Shown piece by piece: positions 1 through 5,377 of a stretch of 5,377 nucleotides of DNA. Under the pieces are notes generated by a model. That model made no database searches. It saw nothing but the letters and a program-made list of their open reading frames with translations, and was not told the DNA's origin. The stretch is taken from the NCBI RefSeq assembly GCF_015062985.1, contig NZ_SUTI01000037.1:1601-6977 (forward strand), in the 5' to 3' direction. Position 1 is the first letter of the stretch. Every line of letters begins with the position of its first letter. The position numbers were made by a program, and so were the translations under genes. This DNA is from Methanobrevibacter sp. (lineage in GTDB: Archaea > Methanobacteriota > Methanobacteria > Methanobacteriales > Methanobacteriaceae).

Positions 1-86
1 GTATCATTAAAAACCATGAAACTTATTAATGCAAGAATAATTATCTTGGTTCTAGGGTCCAGTTTAAAGCTTAGTTCCAATCCCAT
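1..86 (-). CDS. ECF transporter T component (EcfT/CbiQ type), N-terminal fragment
   Basis: This is the beginning of a further gene cut by the left edge of the window; only 28 codons plus two bases are visible. The translation starts MGLELSFKLDPRTKIIILAL and continues into a hydrophobic stretch. The LDPRTK segment followed by a first membrane helix is the usual opening of energy-coupling factor transmembrane (T) proteins, which couple the S component to the cytoplasmic ATPases. The start codon lies nine bases after the stop of the S-component gene, with a Shine-Dalgarno-like AAGGCGAT at 90-97, so the two genes are almost certainly co-transcribed and translated together. A T component directly after an S component is the expected ECF arrangement, and the ATPase gene(s) should follow outside the window. 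The family call rests on a short sequence plus context; the existence of the gene is more certain than its name. Confidence 0.72.
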   Translation of the reverse strand, partial: MGLELSFKLDPRTKIIILALISFMVFND

Positions 87-89
87 AAT

Positions 90-97
90 ATCGCCTT
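90..97 (-). promoter_or_regulatory. Ribosome binding site of the T-component gene
   Basis: The minus strand reads AAGGCGAT, seven of eight bases like the 16S-complementary core AAGGTGAT. It sits three bases before the ATG at 86. It overlaps the TAA stop of the preceding S-component gene (96-98), so termination and re-initiation are physically coupled. This site is what supports a gene start at 86, which would otherwise be too short to notice. Confidence 0.6.
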
Positions 98-677
98 ATG
101 CAATTCCTGCCTTTTCAAAATGTTTTTTCAAAACGATTTTACCTACATATGCACTGCAGATTCCAACTATAAATGTTACAATTATCAATACAATCAACAT
201 TTCATTGGTTAAAAACGGCAGGATTACATTTACATAGTCTGATCCCATTGATGCGCGGATTGACTCTACAAAGTAATCCCTTAAGATGAAAAACGGAAGC
301 ATGTTTCCAAATACTCCCAAAATGAAAACACCATGACTTACAATGGAGTGTTTTATTGAAGAGTAGTTTCCCATTTTCAAGATTAAATCAGCTACAAATG
401 CGCATAATGTAAATACTATTATTGGTATCCAGGTATGGCCGCTTAAAAACATTATAATTCCTAAAATCAAACCCATTAATGTAACCATTCCAAACTTGTT
501 TACCCTTGTTAAATACAGCATGTAGGGGATTCCGCAAACCAGTGCACCAATTATCGGAAGACCTATCATCAATATTGGAATATATCCCAGCATGCCGCAT
601 ATGAAAATTAAAACAATCATTATCACTGAAAATATACCTACAGTGATTAAATCCTTTACTTCAAATCTTTCGCTCAT
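96..677 (-). CDS. MptD/Trep_Strep-family putative ECF transporter S component
   Basis: This 193-residue, very hydrophobic protein has about six membrane segments (roughly residues 11-31, 33-57, 63-79, 81-101, 110-132 and 158-180). It ends in a basic tail with KKHFEKAGIA. The size, the G-H-T-W motif at 80-83 and the KHFEKAGI tail fit the TIGR02185 (Trep_Strep, 'MptD') family, whose members are regarded as substrate-binding S subunits of ECF-type importers. The substrate is not established for the family. The start at 677 has a strong AGGAGG eight bases upstream. The next gene downstream encodes a T component, which supports an ECF role, and the two genes upstream encode exporter-fold ABC subunits. 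Histidines at 81, 110, 115 and 186 might bear on metal or chelate handling, but that is speculation. The family assignment comes from recalled family features, not a search. Confidence 0.82.
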   Translation of the reverse strand: MSERFEVKDLITVGIFSVIMIVLIFICGMLGYIPILMIGLPIIGALVCGIPYMLYLTRVNKFGMVTLMGLILGIIMFLSGHTWIPIIVFTLCAFVADLILKMGNYSSIKHSIVSHGVFILGVFGNMLPFFILRDYFVESIRASMGSDYVNVILPFLTNEMLIVLIIVTFIVGICSAYVGKIVLKKHFEKAGIA

Positions 678-685
678 TAAAATTT

Positions 686-691
686 CCTCCT
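686..691 (-). promoter_or_regulatory. Ribosome binding site of the S-component gene
   Basis: The minus strand reads AGGAGG, eight bases before the ATG at 677. It is the most consensus-like Shine-Dalgarno site in the window. The S protein may therefore be translated efficiently even though its gene is separated from the upstream ABC gene by a 50-base gap. Confidence 0.75.
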
Positions 692-720
692 AAATTTTTT
701 ATCATATAATGAGAGTTAAC

Positions 721-746
721 GGGAGAATTATATTTTCCATTCTCCG
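721..746 (-). other. Hairpin spanning the stop codon of the second ABC gene
   Basis: GGAGAAT at 722-728 and ATTCTCC at 739-745 are perfect 7-bp inverted repeats around a 10-base loop. The TAA stop of the ABC gene (728-730) lies partly in the stem. One extra C:G pair (720 with 746) is possible across a bulged base. No T-tract follows on the transcribed strand, so this does not look like a complete terminator. It could slow ribosomes or nucleases at the gene junction, or it may be chance. Confidence 0.4.
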
Positions 747-2473
747 CTTAAGTTTTGCAAATCGACCATCCTTTTAAACAGTCCGTCATTAGCTATCAGT
801 TCGTCAGGTGAACCCTGTTCTGCAATTCTTCCATCATCCAAAACAACAATCTTGTCTACATTGGCGATTGTACGCATTCTGTGTGCAATTATGATTACTG
901 TTTTGTTTTTAATTAGCTCAGAGAGTGCCTTTTGGATTTTTGATTCGTTTTCAACATCCAAAAATGATGTGGCCTCGTCCAATAGAATTACATTGGCATC
1001 CTTTAGAAGTGCCCTTGCAATTGATATTCTCTGTCTCTGACCGCCTGATAAAAGCTCTCCGTTTTCACCAATTACTGTATCGTATCCGTCAGGAAGCTTT
1101 GCTACAAATTCATCACATTCCGCTAGTTTAGCCGCATGAATGACTTCATCATCTGTTGCATCCTTTCTTCCGACACGAATGTTTTCCAGAATTGTGTTGT
1201 TAAAGAGAATTACATCCTGGAACACTATGGAAAAGTTTTCCAGAAGTTTTTCTGAGTCCAGCTTGGATAAATCCTGACCTCCAAGACATACTTCACCTGA
1301 AACGGGATCCCAAAATCTTGCAGCAAGTTTTGAAACTGTTGATTTACCTCCTCCGGACGGTCCGACAAGAGCTGTCACTTCACCCTGACGTGCAGTGAAT
1401 GATATGTCGGTTAGAACATCCTTTAAATCATCATAATTGAAGTTAACATTCCTGAATTCAACATCATATCCGTCCAGTTCATAATCTGTTAGCCCTCCTT
1501 CGACTACAAGGCTTTCAATTTCCTGAGCTCTTGCAATCTTATTGTCCATCATCAATATTTCAGCTAAAAACATCAAACCGTTTTCCAGAGGTGAATAAAC
1601 AGTTGCTGATGCTATCAGGAAGATTAACAGTGTAAAAATTGACACCTGTGAGTTTAAAATCAAGTAGGAACCTAAAAGAATTACTGAAACTATTCCAAGG
1701 TTTAAGACTACTTTTCCTGTTACAACACCTGCAGCTGACATCAGCTCTGATTTTAGCCTTGACTTTTCAATTATTGATGTCAGACCGCTTATTTTGCCAT
1801 AGTATTCATCATCATAGTTGTATGATTTCAAATCCCTGATGGATTCTATGCATTCCTGCATTGCATCGCCGCAGTTAAGCAAATCCTTCAGCACCAAATC
1901 TCCGCCTTTGTAGATTAGTCCTTTTGAGATATACAATATTACAAATGCAACAGGAACCACCCAAAGGAGCGCTATGGCCAGTCTCCAGTCAAATACAAAC
2001 ATGCCTATGGCAACCAGACACAGTGAAAGAATGGAGCCCAAAAGCTGCGGAACGGCATGTGAAAAGACATGTTCCAAATCTGTGCAGTCATTCATTATTG
2101 TTGAGGTTAAATCTGCAAGATCCCTGTTTTCAAAAAATGACAGAGGCAATTTTCTTAAGTTTTCACCAAGATTGACTCTTCTGTTTTCACTTTCAACATA
2201 GGTTGTGTTGAAAACGAAATGATACTGTTTCCATGCAAATGCGAATATTATTCCTAAAACAATCAATATCAGCAGTATAAACATTCCAAGATTTGGTTCG
2301 ACTATTTCGCCTCCTGTCAATGGTTCTACCCACATATAGATTAAAAGAGCGTATAATCCTACAGGAAACATGAAGGAAATGTCTAAAAGCATGGTATAGG
2401 CAATTCCTTTGATTAGATTTTCAGAACCGTCCTGTGTAAGTCCGAATCTTTTCTGGAAAAATTCAGATATCAT
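728..2473 (-). CDS. Exporter-fold ABC transporter half, membrane domain plus ATPase (second subunit)
   Basis: This is the second half of a probable heterodimeric ABC transporter. I place the start at 2473 (581 residues). An in-frame ATG at 2500 would add nine residues but has no Shine-Dalgarno site, whereas the ATG at 2473 has GAGGTGG five bases away and overlaps the upstream stop as ATGA. Counted from 2473, about six membrane helices fall in residues 23-48, 63-81, 143-163, 164-184, 249-273 and 275-295. The ATPase domain then carries Walker A GPSGGGKST (371-379), Q-loop Gln 419, signature LSGGQRQR (475-482), Walker B VILLDE with catalytic Glu 500, D-loop Asp 506 and switch His 531. The N-terminal start (EFFQKRFGLTQDG) resembles YbtQ-like ABC proteins linked to siderophore clusters in Firmicutes. 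There is no fused peptidase or siderophore-reductase domain. Transport direction and substrate are inferred from context; multidrug export remains possible. Confidence 0.88.
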   Translation of the reverse strand: MISEFFQKRFGLTQDGSENLIKGIAYTMLLDISFMFPVGLYALLIYMWVEPLTGGEIVEPNLGMFILLILIVLGIIFAFAWKQYHFVFNTTYVESENRRVNLGENLRKLPLSFFENRDLADLTSTIMNDCTDLEHVFSHAVPQLLGSILSLCLVAIGMFVFDWRLAIALLWVVPVAFVILYISKGLIYKGGDLVLKDLLNCGDAMQECIESIRDLKSYNYDDEYYGKISGLTSIIEKSRLKSELMSAAGVVTGKVVLNLGIVSVILLGSYLILNSQVSIFTLLIFLIASATVYSPLENGLMFLAEILMMDNKIARAQEIESLVVEGGLTDYELDGYDVEFRNVNFNYDDLKDVLTDISFTARQGEVTALVGPSGGGKSTVSKLAARFWDPVSGEVCLGGQDLSKLDSEKLLENFSIVFQDVILFNNTILENIRVGRKDATDDEVIHAAKLAECDEFVAKLPDGYDTVIGENGELLSGGQRQRISIARALLKDANVILLDEATSFLDVENESKIQKALSELIKNKTVIIIAHRMRTIANVDKIVVLDDGRIAEQGSPDELIANDGLFKRMVDLQNLSGEWKI

Positions 2474-4263
2474 AATGCCACCTCGCTTTTTACTTTCCAT
2501 TGGATAGACTGGTTAAATTCATCCCACATTCTTGAATAAAGTCCGTTTTCTTCAACCAATGAATCATGATTTCCCTCTTCGACAATTCTTCCGTTGTCAA
2601 TAACGTAAATCTTGTCAACGTTTCTTACTGTTGACAGCCTGTGGGCAATCATGATTACGGTCTTGTCCTTTGTAATTTCAGAAATCGCCTTTTGAATCAT
2701 GTATTCGTTTTCAGGGTCAGCGAGTGCTGTTGCTTCATCTAAAATGATGATTGGGGCGTCTTTCAGTATTGCCCTTGCAAGTGCAATTCTCTGCTGCTGG
2801 CCTCCTGAAAGATAGGTTCCTTCACTTCCGATAACAGTATCAATTCCGTCTGGAAGCTCTGAAATAATATCATCACATTGGGCGAGGCTTAATGCCTTTT
2901 TAACATCTTGCCTTGAAGCTCCTTTTCTACCTATTGCAACGTTATTGTAAATTGAATCCTTGAACAGTGTAGTGTTCTGGAATACGAATGAGATGTTTTC
3001 CATAAGTTCCCTTGTTGAGATGTCCCTTACATCCACATCACCGACCTTGATTGAACCTTCTTTAACGTCCCAGAATCTTGGAATCAATGATGCTATTGTG
3101 GTTTTTCCACCACCTGAAGGTCCGACCAGTGCAACTGAATCGTTTTCATCTATCTTGAGATTTACATCATTCAGGATGTGTTCATCTGAGTCTGTATCGT
3201 CATAGTCAAAATAGACTCCTTCAAATGAAATTGAATGGTTTTTAGGCTTTTGAGGATTAATAGCTTCTGGAAGAGGTTTTTCGTTTAGAATAGCTTCAAT
3301 GCCGTCCAGTGCATAGCTTGCCATCATCCAATCCTGTGAAACTGTCATTATCCTGTTCATCATCACTGCACAAATTGGAGTGAATATTATATAAAACATG
3401 AAATTTGCAAAGAATTTCACATCCACCAGAGATCCTGCAAGAAGTATTCCTGCAGGAATCAGCAATGCGAAAAATCCGTTGATTGATACTGTAAATGCAG
3501 TCATCGGAAGCTGTGTGGACAGTGAATATTCTGCTGAGAATTTACCGTAGTTTCTGATTGCGGTTATGAAGTTTTTAAATGAATAGACACTTTGCTGAAA
3601 TGCTTTGGTAACGGGTATTCCCCTTACATATTCAACCGCTTCGCCGTTCATCTTTTCAAGATACATCTGATATTCGGCCATGATATTCTGGGATTCCTTT
3701 GAAAACATAGGGTACATGAAAAGGAAACATAATATTATCGGAATAAGACAGACAACTCCCAAAATCCAGTCGAAACTGAAGAGCAATATTAAAAATGCTA
3801 TTGGGGTTACGATGGCTCCGGTCAGATCAAATAGCTGGTGGGCCAGAAATGTTTCGGTTTTTGCAGTTGAATAGTCAATTACCTTTCTAAGTCCTCCGCT
3901 TGTGTGGTTTGAAAAGTATCCGAGCGGGAGTTTGAGCAGGTGTTTGACTGCTGCATCTTTCATGTTCTTTTCATTTTTAAATGCTGATAAGTGTGTTCCC
4001 ATCAATCCGCAGAAGTTTAGTGCTATTCCCAAAACTGCGAAAAGGAATGCATTGAATGCATATTCCCCCAGGTTTTGGGCTTTTGTGAAATCCGGGGCAA
4101 CAGTCAACAATGCATTAACCACATCCCAGATATAAATGAATGGAATCAATAAACATATAGCACTTAAAGCTGATAACACCATCCCAATGATGGACAAATA
4201 TTTATAGTTACCAGAAAAGTTAAGTAATCGTATAAATTTATTTTTACTTTGAGTTTTTGACAT
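2470..4263 (-). CDS. Exporter-fold ABC transporter half, membrane domain plus ATPase (first subunit)
   Basis: This 597-residue protein is the first gene of the transport operon. About six helices lie in the N-terminal half (near residues 24-48, 68-90, 145-167, 168-188, 254-277 and 285-305). The ATPase domain follows, with Walker A GPSGGGKTT (381-389), Q-loop Gln 429, signature LSGGQQQR (485-492), Walker B IIILDE with catalytic Glu 510, D-loop Asp 516 within ATALADPENE, and switch His 541. Length and domain order match half-transporters of the type IV (exporter) fold, which includes drug and lipid exporters but also the siderophore importers YbtPQ and IrtAB. The start at 4263 has AGGAGAT immediately upstream. 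Its TGA stop overlaps the next gene's ATG, which points to equal synthesis of the two partners. A palindromic, metal-repressor-like operator lies 21 bases upstream of the start codon. A metallophore-uptake role is inference. Confidence 0.9.
   Translation of the reverse strand: MSKTQSKNKFIRLLNFSGNYKYLSIIGMVLSALSAICLLIPFIYIWDVVNALLTVAPDFTKAQNLGEYAFNAFLFAVLGIALNFCGLMGTHLSAFKNEKNMKDAAVKHLLKLPLGYFSNHTSGGLRKVIDYSTAKTETFLAHQLFDLTGAIVTPIAFLILLFSFDWILGVVCLIPIILCFLFMYPMFSKESQNIMAEYQMYLEKMNGEAVEYVRGIPVTKAFQQSVYSFKNFITAIRNYGKFSAEYSLSTQLPMTAFTVSINGFFALLIPAGILLAGSLVDVKFFANFMFYIIFTPICAVMMNRIMTVSQDWMMASYALDGIEAILNEKPLPEAINPQKPKNHSISFEGVYFDYDDTDSDEHILNDVNLKIDENDSVALVGPSGGGKTTIASLIPRFWDVKEGSIKVGDVDVRDISTRELMENISFVFQNTTLFKDSIYNNVAIGRKGASRQDVKKALSLAQCDDIISELPDGIDTVIGSEGTYLSGGQQQRIALARAILKDAPIIILDEATALADPENEYMIQKAISEITKDKTVIMIAHRLSTVRNVDKIYVIDNGRIVEEGNHDSLVEENGLYSRMWDEFNQSIQWKVKSEVAL
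2478..2484 (-). promoter_or_regulatory. Ribosome binding site that fixes the start of the second ABC gene
   Basis: The minus strand reads GAGGTGG, ending five bases before the ATG at 2473. It lies inside the end of the first ABC gene. No comparable site precedes the alternative ATG at 2500. Together with the ATGA overlap (2470-2473), this makes 2473 the likely start. Confidence 0.75.
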
Positions 4264-4267
4264 TTAA

Positions 4268-4274
4268 ATCTCCT
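4268..4274 (-). promoter_or_regulatory. Ribosome binding site of the first ABC gene
   Basis: The minus strand reads AGGAGAT shortly before the ATG at 4263, at normal spacing. It lies ten bases downstream of the 16-bp palindrome at 4285-4300. Confidence 0.75.
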
Positions 4275-4284
4275 AATAAGTTAA

Positions 4285-4300
4285 TTTAGGTATACCTAAA
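4285..4300. promoter_or_regulatory. Perfect 16-bp palindrome, DtxR/MDR1-type metal-repressor operator candidate
   Basis: TTTAGGTATACCTAAA is a perfect palindrome. Its core TTAGGTnnACCTAA resembles boxes bound by DtxR-family metal-dependent repressors, including archaeal MDR1-like proteins. It lies 21 bases before the start codon of the first ABC gene, so a bound repressor could block a start-proximal promoter or act as a roadblock to polymerase coming from the TATA element at 4431-4438. This is the main sequence evidence linking the operon to iron or another divalent metal. No DtxR-family gene is present in the window, so the regulator would act from elsewhere. Confidence 0.65.
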
Positions 4301-4388
4301 AAATTAAAATTAATCTGAAAAGACAAAACACTAAAATTGCTTAAAAAAGAAATAAAAGCCTAAATTAAAGTAGTTTTGTTAAAATTAA

Positions 4389-4402
4389 TTAGGTAAACCA
4401 AT
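4389..4402. promoter_or_regulatory. Second, half-degenerate operator-like site
   Basis: On the minus strand this reads ATTGGTTTACCTAA, matching the perfect site at 4285-4300 in 11 of 14 core positions. The ACCTAA half is intact and the other half is altered at two bases. It falls just downstream of where transcription from the TATA element at 4431-4438 would be expected to begin, a typical position for archaeal repressor sites. It could be a weaker co-operator or a chance match in AT-rich DNA. Confidence 0.4.
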
Positions 4403-4430
4403 ATTCAATTTAAAGTATGAATAAAATTAG

Positions 4431-4438
4431 TATATAAA
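4431..4438 (-). promoter_or_regulatory. Archaeal-type TATA box for the transport operon
   Basis: The minus strand reads TTTATATA, close to the archaeal TATA consensus, preceded by an A-rich stretch that could serve as the TFB recognition element. Transcription would be expected to start roughly 25 bases downstream, near 4405-4410. That would leave a leader of about 145 bases before the first ABC gene. Other AT-rich elements (TTTAAAT near 4408-4414) or a start-proximal promoter are possible, because the whole region is AT-rich. Confidence 0.5.
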
Positions 4439-4470
4439 TATTTTTGAACTAAAAAGGCGATTACTATACC

Positions 4471-4484
4471 AAAAAGACAAAAGA
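4471..4484 (-). terminator. T-rich tract after the AraC-type regulator
   Basis: Directly after the regulator's stop codon the transcribed strand reads TCTTTTGTCTTTTT, and a second TTTTT run follows at 4451-4455. Archaeal polymerases commonly terminate at such U-rich tracts without a hairpin. The tract would partly separate the regulator transcript from the transport operon. No stable stem precedes it, and read-through into the transporter genes remains possible. Confidence 0.4.
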
Positions 4485-5377
4485 TTATTTTCTAAATTCG
4501 GAAGGTGTGCAGCCGACATAATCCTTGAATGCCTGACTAAATTTGGAAGGTGATGAATAACCTACCCTTTTTGAAATTTCAGAAATTGTCAGCTCATCCT
4601 GTTCAATCAGTTTACAGGCATAATCAAGCCTGTACTCCTTTCTCCATCTAAAAATCGGCTTTCCGTAAACTTCCCTGAAACAATTTTTAAGTGAGGTCTT
4701 GCTGATTGCATATTTTGAAGCCAGCTCATCAATGGTGATTTGACTTTCCAGGTCATTTATTAAATCATTCTTAACGTTTTCAACAATATCGGCCTGTTTT
4801 CTTGAAAGAGAAAGTTTATCATTGTCCCTAAACTCGGTAATTGAGAAAAACAAAAGCAGCTCGATGCATTTCAGTCTAAAATAATCCAGTTTAATTCGCT
4901 CATCAACATCATAAAGCTCACCGATTACATGGTCAATGCGTTCATTGGCCCTTACTAAAACATAACCGTTGCTTTTCTTCAAACCTTCATAAAACTCAAC
5001 TATGTCAAAATCGGGAAGATATCTTTTGATGTATTCATTTGCAACATCAATGTCCATGAAAATCTCCAAACCCTTATAATAGCCCAGAGGAAAATCGGAA
5101 ACAGATTTTGTGACATCGGAAATGCTTATGCACAAATCTCCTTTTTCAAAGTATATTATCCTGTCATCCCCGACCTGATAGGCATATCTGCCTGAAGCAC
5201 AGTGGTTGATTTCAAGCATCCTTGATGAGATGTTATCCTCGAAAAAAACATTTTCCATATTTTCAATGTGCATATCAATATAGGACAGGATTATTCCGGG
5301 AAATATTGAATAGGTTTCCATTTTGCCGTATTCGGCATTTTTTCCCAGTTCAACTACCTTTTTGATTCCCTCATCTC
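4485..5377 (-). CDS. AraC-family transcriptional regulator (PchR/YbtA-like), 5' end outside the window
   Basis: The C-terminal part holds a complete AraC-type DNA-binding domain with two helix-turn-helix units. Counted from the internal ATG at 5321, these are near residues 196-217 (ITIDELASKYAISKTSLKNC) and 245-266 (TISEISKRVGYSSPSKFSQA), ending with the typical C-T-P-S-E-F-R. The N-terminal part has a cupin-like ligand-sensing segment with EINHCASGRYAY at 37-48, a pattern I associate with PchR/YbtA-like siderophore-responsive regulators. The ATG at 5321 has no Shine-Dalgarno site, and the frame stays open upstream for 18 more codons (DEGIKKVVELGKNAEYGK) that read like real protein. The gene is therefore partial, with at least 296 residues visible. 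It lies upstream of and co-directional with the transport genes, which it probably controls; that link is inferred from position. Confidence 0.85.
   Translation of the reverse strand, partial: DEGIKKVVELGKNAEYGKMETYSIFPGIILSYIDMHIENMENVFFEDNISSRMLEINHCASGRYAYQVGDDRIIYFEKGDLCISISDVTKSVSDFPLGYYKGLEIFMDIDVANEYIKRYLPDFDIVEFYEGLKKSNGYVLVRANERIDHVIGELYDVDERIKLDYFRLKCIELLLFFSITEFRDNDKLSLSRKQADIVENVKNDLINDLESQITIDELASKYAISKTSLKNCFREVYGKPIFRWRKEYRLDYACKLIEQDELTISEISKRVGYSSPSKFSQAFKDYVGCTPSEFRK

Noticed and set aside
16..237. Plus-strand open frame of 73 codons at the left edge
   Set aside because: It lies antisense to the S- and T-component genes, which have clear family features and ribosome sites, and it resembles no protein I recognise.
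388..600. Minus-strand 70-codon frame inside the S-component gene
   Set aside because: It is an out-of-frame shadow of a convincing membrane protein gene and lacks a ribosome site of its own.
720..746. Intrinsic terminator after the second ABC gene
   Set aside because: The stem-loop is not followed by a T-tract on the transcribed strand, and the next gene starts within 50 bases with a strong ribosome site.
2474..2500. Upstream ATG at 2500 as the start of the second ABC gene
   Set aside because: It has no Shine-Dalgarno site, whereas the ATG at 2473 has a strong one and an ATGA overlap with the preceding gene.
2960..3205. Plus-strand open frame of 81 codons, and similar ones within 852-2201 and 3680-4135
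   Set aside because: All are antisense shadows of the two ABC genes, low in complexity (serine- or leucine-rich) and without ribosome sites.
728..4263. Plain multidrug or bacteriocin exporter annotation for the ABC pair
   Set aside because: There is no C39 peptidase domain and no bacteriocin precursor nearby, and the AraC, ECF and metal-box context fits uptake better. It is kept as an alternative, not as the main call.
4264..4484. Riboswitch or small RNA gene in the intergenic region
   Set aside because: The region is very AT-rich with no conserved riboswitch core that I recognise; the only structure seen is a weak inverted repeat and the operator palindrome.
5319..5321. ATG at 5321 as the true start of the AraC-type regulator
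   Set aside because: There is no ribosome site in front of it, and the frame continues upstream to the window edge with plausible coding sequence.

Overview
The window is an AT-rich stretch in which every recognisable gene lies on the minus strand, so the genes run from the right edge to the left edge. I think it comes from a methanogenic archaeon of the Methanobacteriales (Methanobrevibacter or Methanosphaera type). The grounds are heavy use of AGA/AGG arginine and ATA isoleucine codons, strong Shine-Dalgarno sites, and an archaeal-style TATA element (TTTATATA) in the only long intergenic gap. An AT-rich Firmicute cannot be excluded, because close relatives of all these protein families are common there. 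The gene set itself looks as if it moved between the two groups.

Layout in transcription order. (1) 5377-4485: an AraC-family regulator of the PchR/YbtA kind. Its reading frame stays open to the window edge, so its true start lies outside. (2) 4484-4264: a 221-base AT-rich control region. It holds T-rich tracts after the regulator, a TATA element, a half-degenerate operator-like site, and a perfect 16-bp palindrome (TTTAGGTATACCTAAA) that resembles DtxR/IdeR/MDR1-type metal-repressor boxes. (3) 4263-2470 and 2473-728: two half-size ABC transporters, each a membrane domain fused to an ATPase domain. They overlap at ATGA and probably form a heterodimer. (4) 677-96: a small six-helix membrane protein of the MptD/Trep_Strep family (TIGR02185), a putative ECF-transporter substrate-binding S component. 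(5) 86-1: the first 28 codons of an ECF transporter T component (EcfT/CbiQ type), cut by the left edge.

My reading is that genes 2 to 5 form one transport operon. It pairs a YbtPQ/IrtAB-like exporter-fold ABC heterodimer with an ECF importer whose ATPase subunit(s) should lie just beyond the left edge. The operon would be controlled by a metal-dependent repressor acting at the palindrome, and possibly by the ligand-sensing AraC protein next door. The best-fitting role is uptake of an iron or other metal chelate (siderophore/metallophore). This is inferred from family resemblance, gene order and the operator, and is not shown directly by the sequence.

I saw no rRNA, tRNA, CRISPR array, insertion sequence or recognisable riboswitch.
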